Of a stretch of 64,000 nt of DNA, positions 18,529 to 27,186 are shown piece by piece; the first letter of the stretch is position 1; every line of letters starts with the position of its first letter. The position numbers and the translations under genes are program-made. The DNA is from Marinomonas phaeophyticola (lineage in GTDB: Bacteria > Pseudomonadota > Gammaproteobacteria > Pseudomonadales > Marinomonadaceae), in contig NZ_JAPUBN010000011.1 in assembly GCF_026966905.1 (NCBI RefSeq), positions 423,414 to 487,413 of the forward strand, written 5' to 3'. A model generated the notes under the pieces. The model was not told the DNA's origin. It did not search any database and was given only the letters and a program-made list of their open reading frames with translations.

Positions 18529-18657
18529 ATGGACCAACGTCTTCTCGTATCTATCAGAGAAATACCTTCAAAGGAGTTTCGAGAAATAGCGGATGCTTTG
18601 GATGAGTTTACTGAGAAGCTTAAAAACAAGGGTGTATTGTTAGACGAAACGGTTTGA
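18529..18657 (+). pseudogene. flaG remnant (carboxy-terminal fragment)
   Basis: An in-frame stretch of 42 codons from ATG to TGA encodes IREIPSKEFREIADALDEF followed by a closing segment ending in LLDETV. The intact FlaG at 23059-23474 has IREIPTKEFREIAKALDEF and ends in LLFDKTV, so the two are clearly homologous. The amino two-thirds of FlaG are missing and only the last block survives. Translation is possible but function is unlikely. Confidence 0.8.
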
Positions 18658-18924
18658 AATGAATAGGTTACTGTGACGTTAGCGCCCCAGTGAATCGTGT
18701 TTAGTTTTATTTATGAGTTGTGTTTTTTGGCTCTGATTGCTTCTTTCTGATAAAAAGGTAGAAGAATCTACTCAGGGTCTGACGTTTTTTATGTTGCATG
18801 CAAGTATTTCAATCGACTTAAGTTGCTTGGCTTGTAAGTTTACTTGGTTTTTAAGTGTCGAGTTCGTAATTTCATATTTGCGTATGGTTTACTCGAGTGG
18901 CAGATGTAGTCAATAGGTTGAGTT

Positions 18925-19353
18925 ATGTATAATCCCAAAGTTAAAAATTACCAAAAAGAAGCATTGAAAATGAGAATAGCGGGAGCGGACCGTTATGAAG
19001 TGATTCAGATGTTAATGGAGGGAGCCATAGAAAAAATGGTGATGGCTAAAGTCACGATTGAAAGTAAAAATATGGAAGCTAAGAGTGATTTCTTGTCTAA
19101 GGCGTCTAGTATTTTGATTGCTTTAAGAGAATGTTTGGATTTTGAAATCGGCGGTGAAGTGGCTGAAAATTTATATGCTCTATATTCTTATATGATCGAT
19201 CGTTTAATTGAGGCCAATTTAAAAAATGATACGGCTGTTGTAGATGAAGTTATTGCTCTAATAAAAGACATCAAGTCGGCTTGGGATGAAATTCCTCATG
19301 ATGTTAGAGAGAAAACGCTGACCGAAAATGGCATGGATGCAAATGTTGACTGA
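18925..19353 (+). CDS. fliS: Flagellin export chaperone FliS
   Basis: 142 residues. FliS binds the carboxy end of flagellin in the cytoplasm and prevents premature polymerisation. The family pattern is clear: YNPKVKNYQKEALKMRIAGA at the start, YEVIQMLMEGAIEKMVMAK near 25-43, and the helices carrying LREC LDFEIGGEVAENLYALY near 67-87 and YMIDRLIEANLKND near 90-103. Gene order is unusual: fliS usually follows fliD, but here it precedes the flagellin genes. A fliT-like gene overlaps its 3' end, so the two are translated together. Confidence 0.93.
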   Translation: MYNPKVKNYQKEALKMRIAGADRYEVIQMLMEGAIEKMVMAKVTIESKNMEAKSDFLSKASSILIALRECLDFEIGGEVAENLYALYSYMIDRLIEANLKNDTAVVDEVIALIKDIKSAWDEIPHDVREKTLTENGMDANVD

Positions 19354-19642
19354 TCAACTCGAAATAATAAATGGCCTACTAAAAGAGTTAGAGATTACGA
19401 TTGAAGAAGTTGATATTGAGAAATCACAAGAAATAATATCAAACTTTAATCAAGCCGTTCAGTGTGTTCTCAGGGATGATGGTCAACTGCAAGAATGTGA
19501 CTTCAAATCTATTCAATCCTCATTGAATAGATTTGGTGATTTAATTTCTAACGTTGCAGAAAGGAAAAAGAATACAGGGAATGAGTTAGGAGCCATAATC
19601 AATGTTAAGAAAAAGCTTAAAGCGTATAAAAACGCTAAGTAG
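19328..19642 (+). CDS. fliT: FliT-like flagellar chaperone
   Basis: Up to 104 residues, overlapping the end of fliS. Three in-frame ATGs are possible (19328, 19337 and 19343); GGATG lies 5 bases before the third, which may be the true start. The sequence is short, helical and charged, with LEIINGLLKELEITIEEVD near the start and a lysine-rich end (NVKKKLKAYKNAK), as in FliT proteins that chaperone the filament cap FliD. The family is very divergent, so the assignment relies on size, helicity and the position after fliS. Confidence 0.7.
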   Translation: MAWMQMLTDQLEIINGLLKELEITIEEVDIEKSQEIISNFNQAVQCVLRDDGQLQECDFKSIQSSLNRFGDLISNVAERKKNTGNELGAIINVKKKLKAYKNAK

Positions 19643-20160
19643 GTAGTTTCATTTATAAAGAGAGTTGCGATCGTTTTGTTGCTATCTTTAAACCGCGATC
19701 ATTACTTGCGGTGCCTTATGCCAAGTTTCCCAATAACTCGTATTTACACGACGGTTTATCTTTAATTTAGTCAGCGTTTTCAATTATTTTTCTTATAGTC
19801 ATTTTCCAAAAGCCTCATATTTAGTTTTTTTCTATTAGTGACTTAATTCCGTGTGATCATAATCCCCTTCAATAGAGAGATCGTCTAAAAACGTTTGGTT
19901 TTTGGTTGCTATTGTATTGCTGTGAAATTTATTAAAAGGGGTGTTTTAGCTTTACATAATCAAATTTTAGTAAAATAAATTTAAATTAGTTGTTATTTTT
20001 CAATGGTTTAATAAAATTTATAAAAAACATAAAACAAAGCTAAAGGATTTTTTAAGAGGACCGATAACTTAAATAACGAAGCAAAGTGTTGAGTACAGCG
20101 ACCACTGCTTAATCTATTAAGTTTAAGAGTAAATGGTAAGTTTACTTTGGGAGAATGATA
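19643..20160. other. Flagellin upstream region (518 bases, no gene)
   Basis: No supported coding frame. The region is A+T rich and contains the sigma-28 promoter at 20041-20067, then a leader of about 90 bases, and the ribosome site GGGAG (20149-20153) seven bases before the flagellin start. A partial inverted repeat TTGCGATCG ... CGCGATCA near 19668-19700 may mark the end of the fliS-fliT mRNA, but has no T run. Confidence 0.5.
20041..20067 (+). promoter_or_regulatory. Sigma-28 promoter of the first flagellin gene
   Basis: TAAA (20041-20044), 15 bases, then ACCGATAA (20060-20067). The -10 box matches GCCGATAA at 7 of 8 bases with exact spacing. It lies 94 bases before the start codon at 20161. 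Confidence 0.85.
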
Positions 20161-21129
20161 ATGGCTTTATATGTAAATACAAATGTTAGCTCGTTAAACG
20201 CACAAAGACAGTTAAACAATTCTGGTAATTCATTAGATACGTCATTCCAGCGTTTATCATCTGGATTGCGTATTAACAGCGCAAAGGATGATGCGGCAGG
20301 TTTGCAAATATCTGACCGTTTAACATCTCAAGTTAATGGCTTAAACCAGGGTAACCGTAACGCAAACGATGGTATTTCACTTGCGCAAACGGCAGAGGGT
20401 GCGTTAGACGAAGTAACATCAATGTTTCAGCGTATTAGAACATTAGCACAGCAAGCATCAAATGGTTCCAACACTGACGAAGACAGATTGGCTATTCAAG
20501 AAGAAATTCGCTCATTGTCTGCAGAGGTGAATCGTGTTGCAGAAGATACAACGTTTGGTGGTCAAAATTTATTAGATGGTAGCTATGACGCTAACTTCCA
20601 AGTCGGTGCAGATGCTGTACAAACGATTGGGTTTAGTATGCAGAATGTTGGTGGCTCTGCTACAGGCTCAATGTCAGCAAATAAAGGGTTTACACTTTCA
20701 GGTATTGCAGGCGTTGCCAGTAATGTAACAGGTAAAGGCTTAAGTACTTTAGTCGCTGGTGTATCAGCTATTTCGGGATCAGCGGTTGATGGTAACTTTG
20801 ACTTTAGTACACAGTTCATAGCGACAGCCATCAGTGTTTCTTCACAGGGTAATGCACAATATGTTCTTGCTGGTATGGATTCACTTATTGCTGTTGTAGA
20901 TAAAAAACGAGCAGAGTTAGGTGCGGTTCAAAACCGTTTTCAATCTACTATTCGTAACCAATCGAATATTTCTGAAAACTTATCTGCTGCACGTTCTCGT
21001 ATTAAAGACACTGATTTCGCGCAAGAAACAGCAAACTTGACTAAGATGCAGATTCTACAGCAAGCAAGTCAAACAATCTTAGGTCAAGCTAATCAGCGTC
21101 CACAGGCCGCATTAAGTTTACTAGGTTAA
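20161..21129 (+). CDS. Flagellin 1
   Basis: 322 residues from the ATG at 20161, with GGGAG 7 bases upstream; the ATG two codons earlier fits the ribosome site less well. Flagellin is exported through the flagellar type III channel and polymerises into the filament. The amino domain has NVSSLNAQRQLNNSGNSL and LSSGLRINSAKDDAAGLQIS; the carboxy domain has NISENLSAARSRIKDTDFA and ends QAALSLLG. The central variable region is short and rich in Ser, Thr and Gly, giving possible acceptor sites for pseudaminic acid. Its own sigma-28 promoter lies upstream. It is nearly identical in length and ends to flagellin 2. Confidence 0.96.
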   Translation: MALYVNTNVSSLNAQRQLNNSGNSLDTSFQRLSSGLRINSAKDDAAGLQISDRLTSQVNGLNQGNRNANDGISLAQTAEGALDEVTSMFQRIRTLAQQASNGSNTDEDRLAIQEEIRSLSAEVNRVAEDTTFGGQNLLDGSYDANFQVGADAVQTIGFSMQNVGGSATGSMSANKGFTLSGIAGVASNVTGKGLSTLVAGVSAISGSAVDGNFDFSTQFIATAISVSSQGNAQYVLAGMDSLIAVVDKKRAELGAVQNRFQSTIRNQSNISENLSAARSRIKDTDFAQETANLTKMQILQQASQTILGQANQRPQAALSLLG

Positions 21130-21171
21130 TAACTTAAAGACTTTATAGTAAGTACTGACGGAAAAAGCAAA

Positions 21172-21229
21172 AGTGCCTTTGCTTAATGGGGTATTAACGA
21201 AGGCGCTACAAAATTTTGCTAGCGGAGGC
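21172..21229 (+). repeat. Flagellin-leader-type stem-loop, copy 2
   Basis: AGTGCCTTTG (21172-21181) pairs with CGAAGGCGCT (21198-21207), including two G-T pairs, around loop CTTAATGGGGTATTAA; GCGGAGGC follows at 21222-21229. Compared with copy 1 the outermost pair changes from G-C to A-T on both sides, and two other positions change only to G-T, so base pairing is kept despite sequence change. It begins 43 bases after the flagellin 1 stop. Confidence 0.75.
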
Positions 21230-21332
21230 TTTACATTCAAATAGTTCTAACATTGCTAGAACATATTAAATCAGATCGAAAACTATGCTATTAGTTTGTT
21301 CAGATCTAATCACTCTCAAATGTATCAAATTA

Positions 21333-21358
21333 TAATGCCCGTAAAGGGCATTATTTTT
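21333..21358 (+). terminator. Rho-independent terminator after flagellin 1
   Basis: TAATGCCC (21333-21340) and GGGCATTA (21346-21353) form a perfect 8-base stem with loop GTAAA, followed by five T residues. It lies about 200 bases after the flagellin 1 stop, so the mRNA would have a long 3' end that includes the stem-loop repeat. Confidence 0.85.
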
Positions 21359-21598
21359 GACGGCCATTTATTATATTTCTCCTCCTTTACTCTGGTTGAT
21401 TTTAGACAAAGTCCTCGTTCAGGAGTGATCTTTATTCTTTGTATGTGTTTTCTAGATTAAAGTTGGCTTTAGGCTAATTTTTAAATTGACTGATTGCTTA
21501 CCCCTAGGTGCAAGGTATTACTTATGTATCCACTTTATCTCCTCCATTTTTTGCATGAGGCAGTGGCTTAACGTTAGCAAATCAGAAGAGAGTGTAGG

Positions 21599-21839
21599 AT
21601 GGCTTTATATATTAGATATCAATGTCAGTATTATTAATGGGCAAAGGTAACTTGCAAGGGGTTGTGGAGGAGTAGGTTTGTCTGTATTTAAAAGAGCATC
21701 CTCGGTTAAAAATCATGTGAAAGATGATGATTTCCCGGAGGAATCGGCGAACTTAGCCAAAAATAAGGCTCAAAAATATATTCTATGGCAGGCTGATTTT
21801 TGTTCCCAGGCGGTACCTAGTTTATTGCAGGGCAACTAA
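21599..21839 (+). pseudogene. Decayed, internally deleted flagellin gene
   Basis: The first 12 bases (ATGGCTTTATAT) equal the start of both intact flagellins, and the following 40 bases still align with gaps. After a large deletion the last part reads VKDDDFPEESANLAKNKA and ends SLLQGN before TAA, against IKDTDFAQETANLTKMQI and ending SLLG in flagellin 1. The reading frame has stops near the start, and about three-quarters of the gene is missing, so it is a relic and not a functional gene. It shows that the locus once held three or more flagellins. Confidence 0.85.
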
Positions 21840-21875
21840 AATAGACGTTATTTAAAAATTAAAGCTAAATAAAGT

Positions 21876-21902
21876 TAAAGCTTTCTCTTTAATGGACGAT
21901 AA
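21876..21902 (+). promoter_or_regulatory. Sigma-28 promoter of the second flagellin gene
   Basis: TAAA (21876-21879), 15 bases, then GACGATAA (21895-21902), 7 of 8 bases in the -10 box with exact spacing. It lies 99 bases upstream of the start codon at 22002. Confidence 0.85.
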
Positions 21903-21941
21903 AAGTCTTAGAGGACTAAAAATCCAGGACTCTAAATCGCG

Positions 21942-21997
21942 GATTATAACAGGGTAGGGGTATCCCGTTGTAATCTATCGAACTTTGAAGCGGAGGC
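21942..21997 (+). promoter_or_regulatory. Structured 5' leader of flagellin 2 with ribosome-binding site
   Basis: GATTATAAC plus GGG (21942-21954, one bulged A) pairs with CCCGTTGTAATC (21964-21975), closing loop TAGGGGTAT. GCGGAGGC (21990-21997) follows as the ribosome site, four bases before the ATG at 22002. The GGGGTAT loop and the GCGGAGGC element are shared with the two repeats at 17971 and 21172, although the stem sequence differs. Confidence 0.7.
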
Positions 21998-22001
21998 TAC
22001 T

Positions 22002-22970
22002 ATGGCTTTATATGTAAATAGTAATGTGAGTTCTTTGAACGCACAAAGACAATTAAGTAACTCAAGCAATTCATTAGATACATCGTTTGAGCGTTTATCG
22101 TCTGGTATGCGTATCAATAGTGCAAAAGATGATGCTGCAGGTTTGCAGATTTCAAACCGTCTAACGTCGCAAGTTAATGGTTTGAATCAAGGTAACCGAA
22201 ATGCTAATGACGGTATTTCACTTGCACAAACTGCTGAGGGTGCACTTGATGAAGTGACATCAATGTTTCAGCGAATTCGTACTTTGGCACAGCAAGCGTC
22301 CAATGGCTCGAATACGGATGAAGACCGTTTAGCTCTTCAAGAAGAAATCCGCTCATTATCTTCAGAGGTAAACCGTGTTGCAGAAGATACGACTTTCGGT
22401 GGTCAAAACTTATTAGACGGTACTTATGATGCTCAGTTCCAAGTAGGGGCAGATGCAGTACAGACTATTAGTTTTAGTATGCAAAATGTCGGTGGCTCTG
22501 CTACTGGTTCAATGTCAGCAAATAAAGGGTTTACACTTTCAGGCATTGCAGGCGTTGCCAGTAATGTCACGGGGAAAGGCTTAACTACTTTAGCCGCTGG
22601 TGTTTCCGAGATCGCTGGTTCAGCAATCGGTGCAACATCCGATTTTGCTACAAAATTCATCGCAACAAATATCAGTGTTTCAACTCAAACGAATGCGCAA
22701 TACATCCTTGCTGGTATGGATTCGCTTATTGCTGTTGTAGATAAAAAACGAGCAGAGTTAGGTGCGGTTCAAAACCGTTTCCAATCCACTATTCGTAACC
22801 AGTCTAATATTTCTGAAAACTTATCTGCTGCACGTTCTCGTATTCAAGATACCGATTTCGCGCAAGAAACAGCTAACTTAACTAAGATGCAAATCTTACA
22901 GCAAGCTAGCCAAACAATTTTAAGCCAAGCAAATCAGCGACCACAGGCAGCGCTATCGTTATTAGGCTAA
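22002..22970 (+). CDS. Flagellin 2
   Basis: 322 residues, with the same conserved ends as flagellin 1 (SSLNAQRQLSNSSNSLD near the start, ARSRIQDTDFAQETANL near the end, closing QAALSLLG). Differences are concentrated in the short centre, about residues 195-235. Several DNA stretches are identical between the two genes, including one of over 30 bases around 22507-22542, while other codons differ silently, which suggests patchy gene conversion. It has its own sigma-28 promoter and structured leader. A 12-base perfect hairpin follows its stop and flaG starts 88 bases after it. Confidence 0.96.
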   Translation: MALYVNSNVSSLNAQRQLSNSSNSLDTSFERLSSGMRINSAKDDAAGLQISNRLTSQVNGLNQGNRNANDGISLAQTAEGALDEVTSMFQRIRTLAQQASNGSNTDEDRLALQEEIRSLSSEVNRVAEDTTFGGQNLLDGTYDAQFQVGADAVQTISFSMQNVGGSATGSMSANKGFTLSGIAGVASNVTGKGLTTLAAGVSEIAGSAIGATSDFATKFIATNISVSTQTNAQYILAGMDSLIAVVDKKRAELGAVQNRFQSTIRNQSNISENLSAARSRIQDTDFAQETANLTKMQILQQASQTILSQANQRPQAALSLLG

Positions 22971-22990
22971 TTGATTTGAACTATGATGGG

Positions 22991-23022
22991 CACATTTAGA
23001 CTGAGCAAATAGTCTAAATGTG
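22991..23022 (+). terminator. Hairpin between flagellin 2 and flaG
   Basis: CACATTTAGACT (22991-23002) and AGTCTAAATGTG (23011-23022) form a perfect 12-base stem with an 8-base loop. No T run follows, so it may stabilise the flagellin mRNA end or attenuate read-through into flaG rather than act as a full terminator. Confidence 0.5.
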
Positions 23023-23058
23023 GCTTATAGTACTTATATACGTTTCTAGGATGCCGAA

Positions 23059-23474
23059 ATGATTGATTTAAATTCTACGAATAAGACAATAGGTGGCTTA
23101 AGCACTGCAGCTAGCACTCTAACTAAAGAGCTAGTAAAGGAAGAAAAGCTTGAAAAAGGTACTGAATTAGTATCTAGAGAAGCTATTGATATTAATAGTG
23201 TGTCTGAGCTTGACGAGAAAGAGAAAGAAAGTTTATTTCTAGAGGTGAAAAAAACCTTGAAAAACTCAATGAATACATTCCTTTAACATCGACCAATTTA
23301 AAATTTGAGTTTGATGAGCAGGAGGATCTTCCAATTATTAAAGTACTTGATAAAAGTAATGATGAAGTGATACGAGAGATCCCAACAAAAGAGTTTAGGG
23401 AAATAGCTAAAGCTTTGGATGAATTTGCCGATAAATTAACTAACAAGGGTTTACTGTTTGATAAAACAGTTTAA
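23059..23474 (+). CDS. flaG: FlaG filament-length protein (frame break)
   Basis: FlaG is a small flagellar protein that influences filament length and lies between flagellin and fliD in many polar-flagellated bacteria. The first frame stops at 23286. Adding one A to the A7 run at 23248-23254 joins it to the downstream frame, giving 138 residues with FEFDEQEDLPIIKVLDKSND and IREIPTKEFREIAKALDEF, the FlaG domain. The break is most likely a homopolymer error. The last part matches the relic at 18529-18657. It is followed 27 bases later by fliD. Confidence 0.87.
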
Positions 23475-23501
23475 ATCGTTTCAGCTATTTAGGATTATAT
23501 T

Positions 23502-24906
23502 ATGCCTCTAATTACATCTGCGGGTATTGGTTCAGGCCTTGATTTAGAAAGTATTATTTCAGCTTCAGTAGATGCTGAAAATGTGCCTAAGATGAATGCC
23601 TTTGCAGCTAAGGATGAGGCGCTGCAGGTTGAATTATCCGCTATTGGTGAGGTTAAATCTGCGTTGTCTAAGTTACAAGACACGATAGAAAAGTTAGCAG
23701 ACCCTGATAACTTTAATAAGCGTGTCGCCAATATAACCCAACCAACAAGTGATGACGGAGATTTGATTTCTGTTACACCTACTTCAGATATCTCACCAGG
23801 TGATTTTAAGATTGAAGTCGTTGAGATTGCCCAGGGTAGTCGAGCGGTTTCTGGTGATGGACTATTCGCCTCTAATGAGGACGTCGTTAGTGCCTCAGGA
23901 GGAACACTTACTTTTTCAGCCGGACCAGACAACACGTTTGATTTAACGATGGATGCGGGAGCAACACTTTCAGATCTACGTGATGCGATAAATGATTCTG
24001 ACAGTAACTTTGGGGTTACGGCAAATATAATCAATACAGGTACAGAGTCAAAGCTTGTTTTAACCTCTACCGTTACTGGTACTGGAAACGATCTTGTTAT
24101 TACGAATGATAATGATGAACTCGATAGTGTGTCGACTGTGGCTAACGGGGGGCGCTGGTGGTATTGGAATAGCCCCAGAAAACATCGCGAAGGATGCTGT
24201 AATAAAAGTTGACGGCATTACTATAACAAACGACACCAATACCTTTAAAGATGCTGTACAAGACATGACAATTACTGCTAAGCGAGCAAGTGTTGGTGGT
24301 GAAACAGCCAAGCTTTCCGTTGATTTTGACCGAGAGAGCGCTACGACGCTAGTTGATGAACTTATTACTAATTATAATAATGTCATTGGTCAGTTAGGAT
24401 TTCAATCACGCGTTGGCAACCCTTTAAACAGTGATTCCACTATTCGTTCGTTGAGTTCGCAACTTGTTAATGTTTTGTCTACTAGCTTAACCGATGCAGG
24501 TCCTTTTGAAAGTATTTTTGATTTAGGGTTAGGCGTTGATAAAGAAGGGTATTTAGAAAAATCATCGTTAGTACGTAGTTTAAATGATGTATTAGATAAT
24601 AACTTTGATGATATTGGTAATGCTTTTGCAGGTGAAAATGGTATAGCCACCAAGTTTGAAGCGTTACTGGATAATTACATAGATTCTGATGGCATCATGA
24701 AGCAACGTGAAGACAGCTTGAATGGACAAATCTCAGAATTAGAAGATGATGTCGAAAACCATCAGTACAGAATGGAATCTTTGGAAGCAAGGCTTCGAGA
24801 ACAATATGCGGGGTTAGATGTGTTGCTTGCTCAAATGCAATCAACGCAAAGCTATTTAAGTGCACAATTAGCGAGTCTTCCTGGTTTTGTCAGTTCTAGT
24901 AATTAG
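23502..24906 (+). CDS. fliD: Filament cap protein FliD (frame break)
   Basis: FliD caps the growing filament and guides flagellin folding. The amino end ITSAGIGSGLDLESIISAS is typical, and the carboxy end has the long coiled coil (LEDDVENHQYRMESLEARL followed by YAGLDVLLAQMQS). The first frame ends at 24212. Removing one G from the G6 run at 24147-24152 joins the two halves as STVANGGAGGIGIAPENIA and gives 467 residues, the usual FliD size. A homopolymer error is likely. It lies after flaG and before the Maf glycosyltransferase gene; fliS and fliT are displaced upstream of the flagellins. Confidence 0.9.
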
Positions 24907-25057
24907 TCACTTAAGCATTGAGAGCGGATGTAATTAGGTTTAATACAATGCTGTTTATTTGCAATTTCTTATCGAAAGGCATTATTGTGCAGCTAATAAA
25001 GTCGATGTGAGTAAAAACAGTCTCATAAAAATCATAAACACTTTAAGAAATATACAC

Positions 25058-27178
25058 ATGTCTAAAAATGATCTGCACAAAACTCAAGAGTCTTTAAATG
25101 AGATAGAAGAAACTCTCCATTCTATTTCCCAAAAAAAGCAAAACGAAGACGTTTTTGTAGAGAAAGCGAATCGTGTATTTGATAATAATATTCGAGCGTT
25201 TAGGAAATACTTCCCTGAGATAGCGGATAAGTTTATTTCCCATGAAACGGACAGTAAATTTAATTTGTTTTTAAATCCAAATGGCACAGCAAATTTTGTT
25301 GATTATGACACTGGGGTGCCAATATACAGTGATGATCCTCATGCTCAGTCTCAAGAGCAGATTGAAAATATGCTTAAGCACCCTATCATGGGAAAAGTAG
25401 ATCAGAGCAAACTGGAATTAATAAAAAACGAAACAAACTTTATACATATCGATTTAATGGCCGGTATAGGGTCTATTTACAATGAGGCCCAGCGCGACTT
25501 AGATGAAGCGAAGAGTATTGCAGAGTATGTTCCGAGTGCCATTATTTTTGGTGTTGGGTTGGGTTATTATTTAGAAAGTTTTTTTAATAGCTTTAATGCC
25601 GCTTACATTAGTATTTTTGAGCCTAATGAAGATTATTTTTTTGCTAGTTTATTTACCTTTGATTGGGCTGACTTTCTTAAAAAGGTTGATGAATCAGGTA
25701 GCTATTTGTATTTTTCGATAGGTGTTCCTGAGCAAGAAATGTATGAGGCTCTTTACAGTCGGTCAAATGATATAGGCGCATTTAGTGTGGCCAGTGCCTT
25801 GTTTTTCCAGCACTACCCTTCTGAGGCGGTAAACAAATTAATTGCTGAATTTAAAGGGAATTTTCATCAGTTCTTTATGGGGTGGGGGTTTTTTGATGAT
25901 GCGCTACTCAGTATTGCTCACACGGTAAATAATACTCAAAAGAATATTAATCTGTTAAAACCTACGGAAAAAATTGCAGACACATACAGCCATTATCCAA
26001 TATTTATCGTTGCGAATGGCCCTTCCTTAGATAACGATATTGAAAATATTAAAAAGTTGAAAGAAAAGGTGATCATTGTTGCGTGCAACTCGGCAACGAC
26101 AGCGTTGTTGAAGCAAGGTATAACACCTGACTTTCATGTAGCTCTTGAAAGGACAAAAGCAACAGAAGATTTCTTAAAAGCATTTATTCCCGAGCCGACG
26201 CGAAAGAAAATTAATTTGCTTGTTTTAAATGTCATGTATCCTAACGTTTTAGATTTATTTAGCTGGTGTGGCGTTGCCCTCAAAGGGAGTGAGGCTGGGA
26301 CATCGCTATTCCATATCTCAGAATTTTTGAAAAATAACAGTATCACTGGCACGATAGGCTACAGTAATCCTTTAGTTGGTAATACAGCGCTGAGTTTTTT
26401 TGGCAGCATGGGGTTTAAAAATATTTACCTATTTGGTGCGGATAATGGTTATAAAGATCCGAACCATCATCATTCAAAAGGAAGTTATTATTATTCTGGT
26501 GAAGGTGAGACCATTCATGCACCATTAAAAATGGGTGGTGAGTTAGTTGTACCCGGTAACTTTGGTGGGAGTATCATTACTGACCACTTTATGCACACTG
26601 GTAAAGTACAAATGGAGCGTTTTTTAGAGTCTAAGTTAGATGCAGGAATAAGTTGCTTTAATTGTAGCGATGGTTCTGCAATCAAGGGCAGTATGCCTTT
26701 GAGATCGGATGATATATTACTAGAAGAGTTTAGCTTTTCCAAAAATACCGTAATTGATCATATAAAACATCAGCCTTTTTCAAAATTAGATAAAACGGTT
26801 GCTTTAACAGATTATTTAGATTTTGATGAGTTTGAGCAACTCTGTAATACAATGGTTGATATTCTTAATGAGCCAATCTTTAATAGAACAGAGGCGTTAA
26901 AACAGTTACTGAAAAGCTTAAGGTATTTGTTTTCATTTAAAAAACATCCTAGGTATACGCATCTTTATTTGTTACTTGAAGGTGAGTCACTTTACGTTAC
27001 TTCAGTATTGATTTCATTACTTTATAATTTCGGTGATGAAACCAATATTATCCCTTATTACAATAAAGCGAAAAACCTTTGGACGGACTTTGTTGCTGAT
27101 GCGCCACAGCAGTACAGAGATCGTTGGGATGAGCTAAGTGATTACAGCTTCGATTATTCAAAACCCTCGGTGAGCTAG
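25058..27178 (+). CDS. maf: Maf-type flagellin glycosyltransferase (motility accessory factor)
   Basis: About 706 residues from the ATG at 25058; the frame is open back to a TTG at 24959, so the start is uncertain. Maf proteins transfer pseudaminic or legionaminic acid to Ser/Thr of flagellin. An amino domain (RAFRKYFPEIADKF near 45-60) is followed by the DUF115/MAF core: IIFGVGLGYYLESFF near 165-180, PIFIVANGPSLDNDIE near 308-323, CNSATTALLKQGITPDF near 337, and YLFGADNGYKDPNHHHSKG near 446. No membrane segments. The setting between fliD and the pse genes strongly supports flagellin as the acceptor. Confidence 0.88.
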   Translation: MSKNDLHKTQESLNEIEETLHSISQKKQNEDVFVEKANRVFDNNIRAFRKYFPEIADKFISHETDSKFNLFLNPNGTANFVDYDTGVPIYSDDPHAQSQEQIENMLKHPIMGKVDQSKLELIKNETNFIHIDLMAGIGSIYNEAQRDLDEAKSIAEYVPSAIIFGVGLGYYLESFFNSFNAAYISIFEPNEDYFFASLFTFDWADFLKKVDESGSYLYFSIGVPEQEMYEALYSRSNDIGAFSVASALFFQHYPSEAVNKLIAEFKGNFHQFFMGWGFFDDALLSIAHTVNNTQKNINLLKPTEKIADTYSHYPIFIVANGPSLDNDIENIKKLKEKVIIVACNSATTALLKQGITPDFHVALERTKATEDFLKAFIPEPTRKKINLLVLNVMYPNVLDLFSWCGVALKGSEAGTSLFHISEFLKNNSITGTIGYSNPLVGNTALSFFGSMGFKNIYLFGADNGYKDPNHHHSKGSYYYSGEGETIHAPLKMGGELVVPGNFGGSIITDHFMHTGKVQMERFLESKLDAGISCFNCSDGSAIKGSMPLRSDDILLEEFSFSKNTVIDHIKHQPFSKLDKTVALTDYLDFDEFEQLCNTMVDILNEPIFNRTEALKQLLKSLRYLFSFKKHPRYTHLYLLLEGESLYVTSVLISLLYNFGDETNIIPYYNKAKNLWTDFVADAPQQYRDRWDELSDYSFDYSKPSVS

Positions 27179-27186
27179 TAAATAGG

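Larger units (their letters stand above)
17750..18924. other. 1.2-kb stretch without an intact gene; relics of flagellin-region DNA
   Basis: No convincing complete coding frame is present. It contains a structured repeat (17971-18031), a near-perfect sigma-28 promoter with no intact gene after it (18350-18375), and a carboxy-terminal flaG remnant (18529-18657). Downstream of the repeat at about 18060 there is a weak resemblance to the first codons of flagellin. The best reading is a decayed flagellin-flaG unit; the weak flagellin similarity is not decisive. Confidence 0.6.
21130..22001. other. Inter-flagellin region (870 bases)
   Basis: Between the two intact flagellins there is no intact gene. 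It holds a stem-loop repeat (21172-21229), a terminator (21333-21358), a heavily decayed flagellin (21599-21839), and the sigma-28 promoter and structured leader of the second flagellin (21876-21997). The stretch 21360-21598 shows nothing I can assign. Confidence 0.6.
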
